The translations under genes and the position numbers were made by a program. Positions 7,524-17,128 of a stretch of DNA of 43,793 bases are shown piece by piece. The notes under the pieces were generated by a model. That model saw only the letters and a list, made by a program, of their open reading frames with translations, did no database searches and was not told the origin of the DNA. Each line of letters opens with the position of its first letter. Position 1 is the first letter of the stretch. This stretch comes from Candidatus Sulfopaludibacter sp. SbA3 (GTDB lineage Bacteria; Acidobacteriota; Terriglobia; 20CM-2-55-15): assembly GCA_945865815.1 (NCBI GenBank), contig CAMBFR010000019.1:1-43793 (forward strand), given 5' to 3'.

Positions 7524-9257
7524 TTACAGCGTTTGGCCATCATCGTCAGGCAACAACAGTCTCCGCACCATCCTGATCGGAATGCTGCCCTGCCTGACGA
7601 ATTCATCGTGAAACGCCTGGAGACTGTATGCCGCGCCCTTCGTCTTTTGATAGTCCGCTCGAAGCTTGTAGATCTGGAGTTTGCCCAGCGTGTAGTAAAG
7701 GTATGTCGGGTTGTAGGCGCCGCGGCGGGCTTCGGAATAGGCGTTGGCCGGTTCCTGAAAGGCTTTTTCTTCGAAGAACTTCGCCCCCTGCTCGACTGTC
7801 CAGCCTTCGGTGTGCAACTTGATTCCGACAATGTACCGCGCGTCTCTTAACAATGCCTCGTTGAGCTGCGCGAACCGTATTCTCGGATCGCCGTCCCCGA
7901 ATCCTTCCTCGACCATCATCTGCTCGGCGTAGTGGGCCCAACCTTCGGAATTGCTGCCGACGCCGATCAGCTTGCGCGTCTTGGTCGGAAACTGCTTTGC
8001 ATAAAGAAACTGGATGTAGTGTCCCGGATAGGCCTCATGCACGGTGATCACTTTCATCACCGGCGGATTGAAAAGCCGCAAATGTTCTTCCTTTTGCCTG
8101 GCGGGCCAGTCATTCTCCGGCGGACTCACGTAGTAGAACGCCTCAGTGGCCCGTGTTTCGTAGGCGCCCGGCGTGTCCATAAAGGCAAACCCGTAGGATC
8201 TCAGGTAGGGTGGCGCCTCGACGATGTTCGGCCGGACTTCGGAAGGAATCGTCACGATCTTCCTGTCGCGGATGAACTGGACGATCGACTCCACGGTCTG
8301 CCGGGCGTCCGGAATAAGGCTTTGCGCCGTCGGGTGATCGTCCGAGATCGATTTCATCAACTCCGCGGGCGTCTTCGATGGATCCATCGCGCGGGCAGCC
8401 TCCACAAAAGCGCGGTAGTCTTTTTCGAGATTCGCCTCGCCGATGGCGAGCAGCCGGTCGAGCGGCGTATCCACCATTTCCTCGTAGAGAAGCTTCTTCG
8501 AGAAGTTCTCCGCACCGATCGCGTACACGCCTTTTGAATTCGGCAACAGCGTCGTTTCCAGCCACTTCGCCGCCTCCTCAAGCGACCTTACCGCCGCGGC
8601 ATTCGCGGCCTGGAACTCCCCTAAAAGCGTCGTGTCCCGGCCCGCCGCCTCCTTTGCCCATATCGCAACTGTTTCATTAAAAAATCCAATGGAACCATTT
8701 GAAATTGCAATGGATAGATCCGTCAATTCGCGCGGTGGATTCTGTACATTTGCCCGCATCGCGTCGAGAAGTGCAGGTACTCCCTTCAGCCGGGAAACGA
8801 CCAGGCGAAGGCGCTCGCCGGCAGGCGCGAAACCGCGCTTGATCAGCACGTCGACGGCGGAGCCGGGGAGCCCGGCATACTGCATCGGATTCCTCTTCCA
8901 CGTCTGGAGCGTTTCCAGTTCGAGGAGTTCATTACGGATCTGGCCATCGAGGATTTCGGCGTCGATGGCGTCGTCGGTAGTCAGGTTCCCCTGCCGGCGT
9001 AACTCCTCTATCCGGACCTGAAGCGCCGTTAAAATCTGGATGCGTTTGCCATGCGCCTGGGCCGAATAGTCTTCGATTTTCGAGTCGTATTCGTGGAATC
9101 CGGCGGCGGTGGCGTAGCTTGGCGACCACTCGAACAAAGCCGTGAAATAGTCATCGACAAAAGACGCCATGGCGGCTCCCTGGGATTGAGAATCGGGCTG
9201 GGAAGCGGAACACGCGGCAAGGGCGAAAATAAGGGCAAAGGGCAGGGCTTTTCGCAT
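7524..9257 (-). CDS. DUF885 family lipoprotein, putative zinc peptidase
   Basis: A 577-residue DUF885 protein. The N-terminus is a lipoprotein signal peptide with lipobox LAAC (C16), so it is probably anchored in the outer membrane or the periplasmic face. The family's zinc-peptidase-like signature is present: HEAYPGH at 407-413, followed some 30 residues later by EGWAHYAEQM, which supplies the glutamate ligand. The order and length match full-size DUF885 proteins (about 550-620 residues), so the gene looks intact. Bacterial relatives are poorly characterised; a role in peptide or dipeptide-ester hydrolysis is inferred. The open frame extends to 9296, but the ATG at 9257 is chosen because the signal peptide begins there. 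It starts four bases after the stop of the SBBP lipoprotein gene, which suggests co-transcription and coupled translation. Confidence 0.9.
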   Translation of the reverse strand: MRKALPFALIFALAACSASQPDSQSQGAAMASFVDDYFTALFEWSPSYATAAGFHEYDSKIEDYSAQAHGKRIQILTALQVRIEELRRQGNLTTDDAIDAEILDGQIRNELLELETLQTWKRNPMQYAGLPGSAVDVLIKRGFAPAGERLRLVVSRLKGVPALLDAMRANVQNPPRELTDLSIAISNGSIGFFNETVAIWAKEAAGRDTTLLGEFQAANAAAVRSLEEAAKWLETTLLPNSKGVYAIGAENFSKKLLYEEMVDTPLDRLLAIGEANLEKDYRAFVEAARAMDPSKTPAELMKSISDDHPTAQSLIPDARQTVESIVQFIRDRKIVTIPSEVRPNIVEAPPYLRSYGFAFMDTPGAYETRATEAFYYVSPPENDWPARQKEEHLRLFNPPVMKVITVHEAYPGHYIQFLYAKQFPTKTRKLIGVGSNSEGWAHYAEQMMVEEGFGDGDPRIRFAQLNEALLRDARYIVGIKLHTEGWTVEQGAKFFEEKAFQEPANAYSEARRGAYNPTYLYYTLGKLQIYKLRADYQKTKGAAYSLQAFHDEFVRQGSIPIRMVRRLLLPDDDGQTL

Positions 9258-9261
9258 TGCC

Positions 9262-12200
9262 CTACCGCACACCCAGACTCGCGGCCCTCCCGGCATCCGT
9301 CAGGAAGCGCAGCGTTCCGGAGTACGCCTGGTCTGTAGAACCGTTGAACAGGATGAACTGCGTCGTAAAGCCGCCGCCATCGGCGAAATGGGGAAAGAAC
9401 TGTTCGCTGGAACCGGGAGCCTGGCTTTCGCTGATGGGTTGAGTCGTGGTCATCAGAAATTCATTGCGCTCGTTCCACCGGCCGCGGAGGCCCACGACGG
9501 AGATGCCTGCTGAGGAAGCGGTCGAGATCCTCAGCACTCCCTGAAACGGGCTGGCCAGGGTTGCGAATCCCGGGATATCGGTCAGGAACATCGAGACCTG
9601 GCCATTACCGGGAATCACTTTGGCCCCCGTCAGGCCGGTCGACGTGCCAGTCAGCGTGTGCAGTTCAAAGTTTACGGTGGCCGGCGCCGTCGACGCGTTC
9701 GCGATCGCGATTCCGGTTTGCGCCGATCCAACCTGGCCCGCAGTGAAACCAGCAGTGGCCTCGGCATAAAGTCTAAACGCCAATCCGCTTCGCAGCGAGG
9801 GCACGCCCGCCTCGGAAACCGTTATTCCACTTTGCTTGTACGTAAATATGATCACGCCGTCCGGCCTGCGCTGGGTGGCAGTTGGCACGAGGCGCACCGA
9901 ACCGGACTGCAGTGTTCCGGTACCGGCGGTCCGCAGTCTCTTTGCGCTTCGCGACGGAATGCTGTAGTTGAAGGTGGTCCCCGACACTCCGTCGACAGTC
10001 CTCGTCAAGACCTGGCCGGGCGTGGTATCGGTTCCCTTATCGTAAAACTGAATCGACCCGGTCAGGGTCGTGTCCCCCGGATTCACAAGTACAAACTGCG
10101 TTGTGAACCCATCTCCGTCGGCAAAATGCGGAAACAGGATGGAATCCGTACTGGGAGCTGCCAGAAGATCCGTGACGGGCAGGGTCGTCATCAGGAATTC
10201 CGATCTCTCATTGGTAAACCCGCGGAGCGCGACAACGGCGACCGGTACATTCGATGTAAAGCTGAAGCTTCCCTGAACGGCGCTGCCGCCATTGAACGGC
10301 GGTCCGCTGAGAAACTTCGCAATCTGAGCGTTCGCCCCGATGGGGGTAGTGCTGACGGCGGTGCTCACGCCGTTGGCATCCGTAAAGTAAAAGGTGATGG
10401 TGGCCGTCTGGCTGTTGGGATTCGCGATGGCCAGGCCCGTATCGGCGCCTCCGCCAACCTCCGCATAAATCCGGCCCGAAGTCAGAAGCGTTGATGCGGG
10501 AACCGCGGCCTCACTGACAAGCGTATTGTTCTGGCGAAGGCTGAAGATCGCAAGCCCCGAGGGAGTGGCCGTGCCGGCGCCGGGCAGAATTCGGGCGTAA
10601 CCGGCGCCGATCGCCGTCGAGGCGCCGAGACTCGAAAGCACAGAGCCTCCGCGGCTGACCAGAGTGTAGGGCGATGTGCTCGTCTCGGTGACCTTCGCCA
10701 CAAATGCGTCCTGCAGGCCCGGCCGGACCGCCGTAAAGGGCGCGGCGGTTGGGAAATTGCTGGAACCGGTCTGGCCGGCGATATACGCGTTACCGCTCGA
10801 GTCTATGGAGATTCCGTTGCCAAAATCGTTGCCGTTTCCGCCAAGAAACGACGAGTACACGACCGCCACCGTTGAATCGATCTTGGCGTAGAACGCGTCC
10901 GTCGTGAGGTCTGAGCCTCCGCCAAACGTGGTTTGAAGGGCATTCACGGCCGGGAAATTTGTCGAACTGGTATTGCCGGCAAGGTATGCGTTACCCGACG
11001 AATCGACGGCAATCGAATTGCCGGCTTCATCGCGATAGCCGCCAAGATATGTGGAAAACGCTAGCGTGCCGGCGGCATCCCACTTTGCCACAAATGCATC
11101 GGAACCGCCGGCGCTGGCCGCATAAATCGTGTTGGGGTTCGCGCTTTCGATTGCGATCGCGTTAATGCGAGCCGCATACAAGCTCGTTCCCGTCCATGCC
11201 GTTCCGGTGCTGCTTTTAAAAATGCGGCTGACGTTCGACTCCCCGATCGCCGCGTACATCGTGCCCGACACCGGGTCGGCCACCAGTGAAGTTACGAGGA
11301 TTCCAAAGGTCGAGCTGGTCAGGCCGCCGTTGGCGGAAAACCAGAATGAGCCTCCGTTCGTGCTTCGGAATATACCGACCGAGTTCGTCGCGGCATAAAC
11401 CGTATTCGGATTTCTTGGGTCGAGAACCAGCACGTTGACGTTCGGATCAAAGAGTCCCGTGCTGAAGGAAGCCCACGACGTCCCGCCATTGGTGGTCTTG
11501 TAAATACCGGCGGCCGTGCCGGCATAAATCGTCGCCGGACTTGTCGGATGGATCGCTATGGTACGGACGCTCAGGCTTGAAAGACCGTTGTTGATCGCCG
11601 TCCACGAGCCGCCGCCGTTGGTACTTCTGGAAATCCCGGCGCCATCGACAGCGGCGTAGACGGTCTCCGGCGTGAGCGGGTCGACCGCCAGCGCGGTAAT
11701 GAAACCGGTGGCTTGCCCTGTCACAGACCAGTTGGCGCCGCCGTCGGTAGACTTGTATACGCCCGTCGCCCGCGTTCCCACGTACAACGTAGCCGGCGCT
11801 GCCGGGTGTACAGCCAGCGCGTGAATGCGCGGATCGCTGATACCGGTCGAGGCAGCGCTCCAGTTCAATCCTCCATCGGTGCTCTTGAACAAACCTCCGG
11901 CAAGTTCATCGTCCGCTCCGGCATAAATCGTTGCCGGCGTGGTCGCAGCAACTGCAATTGCGTAAAGCGAGGTGCGCGTCATGCCGGCGTTGCCTGCGCT
12001 CCAGTTCCCTCCCGCGTCGGAGCTTTTGAACGACGGTCCGCCGCCGAAAGTACGCTGAGCCGCTCCGGTGGTCGTCGTGAAGTTGATGGAGGAGGTCTGG
12101 CCGGTCACGTAAGCCTGGCCTGTGGAATCGACGGCTATGGCATGACCCGCCTCATCTCTTGCGCCGCGGACAAACTGGGAATAGAGGGCTGCCGTACCTG

Positions 12201-13644
12201 CCGAGTTGAGCTTCGTCACGAAGACATCGGTGCCTGTCGTGGCTGAGGCCGGTGTGCTGCCGGTGATAAAGGCGCTGCCGGCGGAATCGACCGCAATTCC
12301 GCGAACCTCCGTTGCCCCACCGTCCACGCCGAAATAGGTCGAGTAGACAACCGACCCGGTCGGGCTGAATTTCGTAACGAACCCGCCGAGCACGCTGTTT
12401 GTCGAAAATGCGCCCGCTGTCGTCGTGAAATTGGTGGAAAGGGTTTTGCCCGCGACGTAAGCGTTACCGGTTGTGTCTATCGCGACGCCTCTCGCCTCGT
12501 CGTCACCGTTGCCGCCGAGGTATGTCGAGTACACGAGCGCCGATCCGGTGGAGTTCAATTTTGAAACAAAGGCGTCGGTGCAGGTTCCACCGGCCGATGT
12601 ATTGCACGTTGTCCGCAAGGCGCCGGTAGTTGTCGGCAGGTTCGAAGACTCGGTCATGCCGGCGATGACGACGTTACCTGACGAGTCCAGGGCAATGGCG
12701 CGCGCATCGTCGTCGCTGCTTCCTCCAAAATACGTCGAATAGACCAGCGCCGTACCGGCCGCGTTCAACTTCGTCACGAATGCGTCGCTGAATCCCAATT
12801 CCGGATCGGGCGTGCTGGCAGTGGCCTGATAAGGAGCCGCCGTCCTGAAATCGGTGGAGGTTGTGGAACCTGTCAGATAAACGTTTCCGGCGGCGTCCGT
12901 GGCGACACCCCGGCCCACTTCGTCGCCATCGGTTCCGCCGAGAAACGACGAATAGGTCAGGATCGGATCGATAACCAGGGTCTCCGCCGGGTCATATGCC
13001 CCGACATCGAACGTGACTTCATTATCCTCATCGATTCGATATCCGCCCTGAATCTCACGTCTCTGCCCGCCGTCATATTGGTAGAGAACCGGCTTCTGCT
13101 GAATGAGCTCGGAGCCATGCGAGCGCAGAACCAGATTCCCTCCGCCATCCAGGCTCAAATCGTCAGCGCCGTCAAAACCGAGAACAATGGATTTTGGATC
13201 TCCGCCGGGATGCACGACGAAGTCGTATTCGAGCTGCGACTGATTCCCGTAGTAGACGAGATCGACATTGTCATATACGCCCTGATATTTCACGCGCCCG
13301 TATGTGGGAACATCGGTAAGCCATCGGCTCGGCTCGGAACCCCGCAAATAGTGGACTTTGCCGGTCAGCCCCTGCTCTCCTTCGATATGCGGATCGAGAT
13401 TCGCATTCAGAAGCCGCGTACGAATGGAAATTGCCTTCTCTTCGTTACGCAAGGCGATTTCGTTGCCGCTTGCCGTGAGAAGAAGGCTGTATCCCGGCCC
13501 ACGCGCAACGAATCTCGCGTCTGCGTGAGCCTGCCCCCGGTTTTCCTCAAATGTAAGGGGAAGTTTTCCAAAATCGGGTTGAGGCGATGTGCAACCCGTC
13601 AAAACCAGAAGAACGCCGGCTACGGCAATTTTGAGGCTATTCAT
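9262..13644 (-). CDS. SBBP-repeat / Asp-box propeller lipoprotein with C-terminal tandem module
   Basis: A 1460-residue surface lipoprotein with lipobox LTGC (C18). Domains in order: residues about 22-230 are the conserved N-terminal region of SBBP proteins (FEENRGQ, probably DUF7948). Five SBBP repeats follow at about 231-535, each with 'STY.GG..DDEA.(G)IA.DS.GN.Y(V)AG.T'. Then come seven Asp-box-like motifs (STDGG.NW) at about 536-845, two further SBBP repeats at about 848-990, and the two-repeat module at 1015-1460. The Asp-box block sits exactly in the linker of the fifth SBBP repeat. The ATG at 13644 is chosen over the longer frame to 13683 because the signal peptide begins there; no ribosome-binding site is evident. 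A heptad-repeat hairpin lies just upstream. Binding or scaffolding at the cell surface is likely, and no enzyme motif is seen. Confidence 0.87.
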   Translation of the reverse strand: MNSLKIAVAGVLLVLTGCTSPQPDFGKLPLTFEENRGQAHADARFVARGPGYSLLLTASGNEIALRNEEKAISIRTRLLNANLDPHIEGEQGLTGKVHYLRGSEPSRWLTDVPTYGRVKYQGVYDNVDLVYYGNQSQLEYDFVVHPGGDPKSIVLGFDGADDLSLDGGGNLVLRSHGSELIQQKPVLYQYDGGQRREIQGGYRIDEDNEVTFDVGAYDPAETLVIDPILTYSSFLGGTDGDEVGRGVATDAAGNVYLTGSTTSTDFRTAAPYQATASTPDPELGFSDAFVTKLNAAGTALVYSTYFGGSSDDDARAIALDSSGNVVIAGMTESSNLPTTTGALRTTCNTSAGGTCTDAFVSKLNSTGSALVYSTYLGGNGDDEARGVAIDTTGNAYVAGKTLSTNFTTTAGAFSTNSVLGGFVTKFSPTGSVVYSTYFGVDGGATEVRGIAVDSAGSAFITGSTPASATTGTDVFVTKLNSAGTAALYSQFVRGARDEAGHAIAVDSTGQAYVTGQTSSINFTTTTGAAQRTFGGGPSFKSSDAGGNWSAGNAGMTRTSLYAIAVAATTPATIYAGADDELAGGLFKSTDGGLNWSAASTGISDPRIHALAVHPAAPATLYVGTRATGVYKSTDGGANWSVTGQATGFITALAVDPLTPETVYAAVDGAGISRSTNGGGSWTAINNGLSSLSVRTIAIHPTSPATIYAGTAAGIYKTTNGGTSWASFSTGLFDPNVNVLVLDPRNPNTVYAATNSVGIFRSTNGGSFWFSANGGLTSSTFGILVTSLVADPVSGTMYAAIGESNVSRIFKSSTGTAWTGTSLYAARINAIAIESANPNTIYAASAGGSDAFVAKWDAAGTLAFSTYLGGYRDEAGNSIAVDSSGNAYLAGNTSSTNFPAVNALQTTFGGGSDLTTDAFYAKIDSTVAVVYSSFLGGNGNDFGNGISIDSSGNAYIAGQTGSSNFPTAAPFTAVRPGLQDAFVAKVTETSTSPYTLVSRGGSVLSSLGASTAIGAGYARILPGAGTATPSGLAIFSLRQNNTLVSEAAVPASTLLTSGRIYAEVGGGADTGLAIANPNSQTATITFYFTDANGVSTAVSTTPIGANAQIAKFLSGPPFNGGSAVQGSFSFTSNVPVAVVALRGFTNERSEFLMTTLPVTDLLAAPSTDSILFPHFADGDGFTTQFVLVNPGDTTLTGSIQFYDKGTDTTPGQVLTRTVDGVSGTTFNYSIPSRSAKRLRTAGTGTLQSGSVRLVPTATQRRPDGVIIFTYKQSGITVSEAGVPSLRSGLAFRLYAEATAGFTAGQVGSAQTGIAIANASTAPATVNFELHTLTGTSTGLTGAKVIPGNGQVSMFLTDIPGFATLASPFQGVLRISTASSAGISVVGLRGRWNERNEFLMTTTQPISESQAPGSSEQFFPHFADGGGFTTQFILFNGSTDQAYSGTLRFLTDAGRAASLGVR
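9265..10602 (-). other. tandem surface module, copy in SBBP protein
   Basis: Residues 1015-1460 of the SBBP lipoprotein. Repeat 1 runs [87 protein letters not shown]. Repeat 2 runs SGSVRLVP, ITVSEAGVP, FRLYAEA, TGIAIANAS, NGQVSMFL, FQGVLRISTASS, WNERNEFLMTTT, FPHFADGGGFTTQF. It is closest to the copy in the NHL protein. It forms the extreme C-terminus, ending SLGVR. Confidence 0.85.
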
Positions 13645-13661
13645 AAAGGGGGTGTCCCAAA

Positions 13662-13760
13662 ATGAGAATTGAGAATTGAACAATGAACCATGAACAATTC
13701 TTAATGTTCATTGTTCATTGTTCATTGTTCATTGTTCATTGTTCATTGTTCAATTCTCAT
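13662..13760. repeat. palindromic element with six TTCATTG heptads
   Basis: The outer arms read ATGAGAATTGAGAATTGAAC from 13662 and, on the right, TTCAATTCTCAT ending at 13760. Between them, six perfect tandem copies of TTCATTG fill 13707-13748, matched on the left by CAATGAAC/ATGAACAATT units. The element fills the gap between the DUF1501 stop (13761) and the SBBP gene start. It shares its terminal sequence and heptad unit with the hairpin at 21219-21294, so both belong to one repeat family. Confidence 0.88.
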
Positions 13761-15116
13761 CTACCGGAAGAGTTCCACAATCGGTTCTCCGATGTAATTC
13801 CCGGTTATGGGTACGTACTCGAAACCACGTCCCAGCGGGTCGTCAGTACGCACGGTCTTGTAATTGATTCCCAGGGCCGAATAGATCGTCGCGGCGATAT
13901 CCTCTGAAAATACCGGCCTGCCCTGCGACCAGCCCGGATCCTCCACATACGCGCCGTCGGGAGTCGTCTTCCCCAGCGCCCGGCCGCCCCGTATTCCACC
14001 GCCGGCCACAAGCGCCGAGTGGACAAAGTAGTGATCGCGTCCCTGCCCGCCCGTAATGTTGCCGATGGTGCGGCCGAACTCGCCTTTCACAACAATGAGT
14101 GTTTCGTCCAGCTTGCTTCGGCCGTTCGAACCCGGCGTGATCGACAGGTCATAGAGAAGATATGCGAGCCCGATGTCCAATTGCCGGGCAGGTCCGAAGA
14201 TCCCGCCGGTGGGAGCGGCGTAGATATTCGTATGGTTATCCCAGCCGCCCAGATTGATCTGGATATACTTCGTGCCCAGATCCGAATTGATGATGTTCCG
14301 GGCCGTAATGCATGCGTTTCCGAACGCTGTATTGCCGTACCGGTCGCGATCCGCGGTAGTGAATCTGAATACTTCAGTTACAGCGGTGTCGTACATCATG
14401 CGGCGCGCGGAGGCATAAAAGTCCGCCATCTCTTCCAATTTCGTGCCGTACGGCGAGCCGGTGGCCCGCAGGGCCGCGTCGGCTGACAACAGCGTGTTAT
14501 AGCGGGTCGTGAAGGTGTTCTGCCCGTCGCTATTGGACAGATTCGCAAGTCCGCCGGGATTTGGAGTCACGTCGAACGGCGCATACTTTCCGGCAAAATA
14601 ACCCGCGCCGGCAAGCGAACTGCCGCCGTTCAGCGCGATGAAACCCGGCAGTTTCTGATCCGCCCGCCGTGTCTTCTCAGCCTCAAGCGCTATAACGGAT
14701 CCGATGTTGGGTGCGATCTTGCCGGTCGCGCTCGCCGGATTGCGTGCAATCTGTGTCCACGACTGGAGCAGCGAATGAACAAGCGCCGTCGCCTGACAAC
14801 TTCGGATCAACGAAAAGCGGTTGAGCGCCAGCTGCCCGGAAAGAGTCGGCAGCAGCCCATTGGGCCAGTCGATTCCGTTGATCGTCGAGGGCGTGAAGCT
14901 GGCCGGCGTCCAGGAGCCGACGCGCAGGTCGAACGTATCGATCTGGCTGGGCGCGCCGGGCAACATCACGAAAATGGCGTACTTCGCTGTGTTAAGGATC
15001 GTGGCTGGAGGGGTTGTGGTCGTCTGCGGAAACAATTCCATCGGAGACACCATGCATCCGGCAACCCCGGTCGCAGCTACTTTGAAGAACACACGTCGAT
15101 CGATGATTGATTGCAT
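13761..15116 (-). CDS. DUF1501 family protein with Tat signal
   Basis: A 451-residue DUF1501 protein. The N-terminus has a twin-arginine motif (DRRVFFK) followed by a short hydrophobic stretch and a lipobox-like VAGC (C21), so it is probably exported folded by the Tat system and may be lipidated. Family landmarks are an early conserved IFVMLPGAPSQIDTFD strand, INLGGWDNHTN, and the KGEFGRTIGN...GGQGRDHY block resembling sulfatase/alkaline-phosphatase-fold metal sites. DUF1501 genes commonly sit beside DUF1549/DUF1553 genes in Planctomycetota and Acidobacteriota; their shared function is not established. The ATG at 15116 is chosen because the signal peptide starts there. It lies five bases after the stop of the DUF1549 gene, so the pair is surely one transcript. 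Length is normal for the family. Confidence 0.9.
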   Translation of the reverse strand: MQSIIDRRVFFKVAATGVAGCMVSPMELFPQTTTTPPATILNTAKYAIFVMLPGAPSQIDTFDLRVGSWTPASFTPSTINGIDWPNGLLPTLSGQLALNRFSLIRSCQATALVHSLLQSWTQIARNPASATGKIAPNIGSVIALEAEKTRRADQKLPGFIALNGGSSLAGAGYFAGKYAPFDVTPNPGGLANLSNSDGQNTFTTRYNTLLSADAALRATGSPYGTKLEEMADFYASARRMMYDTAVTEVFRFTTADRDRYGNTAFGNACITARNIINSDLGTKYIQINLGGWDNHTNIYAAPTGGIFGPARQLDIGLAYLLYDLSITPGSNGRSKLDETLIVVKGEFGRTIGNITGGQGRDHYFVHSALVAGGGIRGGRALGKTTPDGAYVEDPGWSQGRPVFSEDIAATIYSALGINYKTVRTDDPLGRGFEYVPITGNYIGEPIVELFR

Positions 15117-15121
15117 ATTTT

Positions 15122-17101
15122 TCAGTAGTTGAAGATGAAATCCAGTTTGTTCAGCAGCACCCACTGCAGGTGCTGGGCCGCCGCCGTGTTACCGGACTGC
15201 TGAAAGCTCGGAGCAAACATTGCCAGTTCTTCCGCCGTGGCCTGTCTGGACAGCGTTGAAAGGAAGAGTTGGCGGATGATCGTCTGAGCATCCGATGTCT
15301 GCGCGAGCAACGTGGCGACCCGCGATCCCTGGTTCGACTGGTGAATCCGGCTCATGACGAAATTGTTATTCATCATGGTGAGCGCCTGCGCGAGCGTTCC
15401 ATCCGAACGCCGAAGATTGAGATCGCGATCCCCGCGGCCAAAGGCGTTCAGGAAACCTGCGCTGCCGCCGTTGCTCCGGGGTTCGCGCGGCTCGGGAAGC
15501 TGCATCGCCCACTGAACCGGGGGCAAAAATTCGAACTGGTAAGCCGGAGTCGGCATAATCCCCGTCGCCTTGACAACCGCGTCGTGGATCTCTTCCGCAT
15601 CGAGACGCCGCACGTACCGGCGCGCGTAATAAGGAACGTAGCTCACGTTCCACGTTCCCGGATAAACGGCCGAGAGCTGGTACGCGTTCGATTTCGCAAT
15701 AAGCCCCATCAGCGCGCGCAGATCATACCGATTGGTCTGGAACCACCTCGCCAGCGCATCCAGCAGTTGGGGATTCGTCGGCTGAAGCGTCCAACCCGCC
15801 GGTGGAGGACTGGCGGCGTCGAGGCGCGCGATATCGAAACTGTTCGAGGGCGACACAAATGCCTCGACCATGAACTTTTCCCAGATGTAGTTCACGATGG
15901 CCCGGGAGAACTGCAGGTCTCCCGTTATCTGGCGGGCTACGGCCTGACGCCGGCTTTCACCCGTCCCGATAGCCGTGCTGGCGCTGGTCGGAAATGGGTA
16001 CCTGGGAGTTACTCTCGTAACTCCGTTCACAGGCTGGCGCGGCGAACGGTTGCCGGTCGTCGTATTCAGCGTGTATTCCCCGGTTGCCGCGTCGCTCACG
16101 ATGTATTTCGAGCTGTTTGGATTTACGGATACGACCTGACGTTGATTCCGGAATCGCGCGAAGTAGGCGGAAAGCCCCCACATGTTTTGCCGGGTTTGCG
16201 TCGCTCCCCAGAGGTTCACTTCATCCAGATGGCGTGGTCCGTCGTGACACAAAAGGCAATCCACGGCATTCATTCCCAGGAACATGCCGGCGGAGTTCAC
16301 GGCATGCCCGTCGTAGATATCCTGTGCGGGGCCCATCGCCACATTGTTTCCCACAGGCCAGTTGACGGCGCCATTCACAAAGCTATCGCCCGTGGCGGCA
16401 ATGAGTTCCCGCGCGAACTGGTCGTATGGCTTATTTGTGCTGAGCGCATCCTTTATAAACAGGTAGAAGGCGTCGCGGCCCTGCGTAAAGCGAGTGATGG
16501 CCGCGGAAGTCGTATTCACTTTCAGCAGGTCGCCGAAAAACATCGTCCACTTGTCGATGAACTCGGGTGTTCCGATCAGTGAATCCACCAGCGCATCACG
16601 CTTGGAAGGACTCGTATTCGCGGCAAAGGATTCAACATCCGCTGCCGAAGGAATCCTGCCGGTAAGGTCCAGCATGACCCGGCGCATGTACTCTTCGTCG
16701 GATGCCAGTGGCGCGGAACGGATGCCCGCCGTGGCCATGCGGTTAAAGATGTGGTCATCAATGAAGTTCTTGCGCGGAACGGTCGCGGCATCGAGAGACG
16801 GACCCGGAGCCAGCAATGCAGACATGTACATTGCGAACTTCCCGGTGCTGTCCGACCGCATCGTGTGCCGCAGCTCCGTGGACAACTCATACTCTTCCGG
16901 ATTTCGCAGGTACGTGCAGTTGTCGGCGGTGACCTCGGCGGTGATCTGGATGACCGGTTCCTGCGCGGCTTCCGGCAATAGTTCCTCTGGCCCCACAAGC
17001 CCCGCGGCCACCGGATCCTGCTGGGCGGCCGTCACGAACAGCCCGGACGCCGACAAGAGGACGGCGGCCAGCGCTCCTGCGCGCCACGATTTCCTGATCA
17101 T
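15122..17101 (-). CDS. DUF1549/DUF1553 exported protein, copy 1, with CxxCH
   Basis: A 659-residue exported protein with a Sec-type signal peptide (about 1-27, ending VTAAQQ). DUF1549 lies in the first half, with RRVMLDLTGRIPSAADVESF followed by the region around KWTMFFGDL. DUF1553 lies in the second half and includes RQLFLSTLSRQATAEE near the C-terminus. A CLLCH motif (C282, C285, H286; bases 16244-16258) fits a covalent c-type haem site, which agrees with the cytochrome-like domains often attached to this family, but a single motif is not proof. The ATG at 17101 is chosen because a strong AAGGAGG ribosome-binding site lies 8-9 bases upstream. It is a close tandem paralogue of the next gene upstream, and DUF1501 follows after five bases. 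The family is thought to act at the cell surface; its reaction is unknown. Confidence 0.9.
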   Translation of the reverse strand: MIRKSWRAGALAAVLLSASGLFVTAAQQDPVAAGLVGPEELLPEAAQEPVIQITAEVTADNCTYLRNPEEYELSTELRHTMRSDSTGKFAMYMSALLAPGPSLDAATVPRKNFIDDHIFNRMATAGIRSAPLASDEEYMRRVMLDLTGRIPSAADVESFAANTSPSKRDALVDSLIGTPEFIDKWTMFFGDLLKVNTTSAAITRFTQGRDAFYLFIKDALSTNKPYDQFARELIAATGDSFVNGAVNWPVGNNVAMGPAQDIYDGHAVNSAGMFLGMNAVDCLLCHDGPRHLDEVNLWGATQTRQNMWGLSAYFARFRNQRQVVSVNPNSSKYIVSDAATGEYTLNTTTGNRSPRQPVNGVTRVTPRYPFPTSASTAIGTGESRRQAVARQITGDLQFSRAIVNYIWEKFMVEAFVSPSNSFDIARLDAASPPPAGWTLQPTNPQLLDALARWFQTNRYDLRALMGLIAKSNAYQLSAVYPGTWNVSYVPYYARRYVRRLDAEEIHDAVVKATGIMPTPAYQFEFLPPVQWAMQLPEPREPRSNGGSAGFLNAFGRGDRDLNLRRSDGTLAQALTMMNNNFVMSRIHQSNQGSRVATLLAQTSDAQTIIRQLFLSTLSRQATAEELAMFAPSFQQSGNTAAAQHLQWVLLNKLDFIFNY

Positions 17102-17128
17102 TACTGTGAACCTCCTTGTTGCCATGGT

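Noticed and set aside
13707-13748. Six TTCATTG repeats considered as a CRISPR array
   Set aside because: The units are only seven bases with no spacers, and no cas genes are present.
15269-16582. A 437-residue open frame on the + strand opposite DUF1549 copy 1
   Set aside because: It lies wholly inside a well-supported gene on the other strand, is basic and Arg/His-rich, and has no recognisable motif. It is a shadow frame of GC-rich coding sequence.
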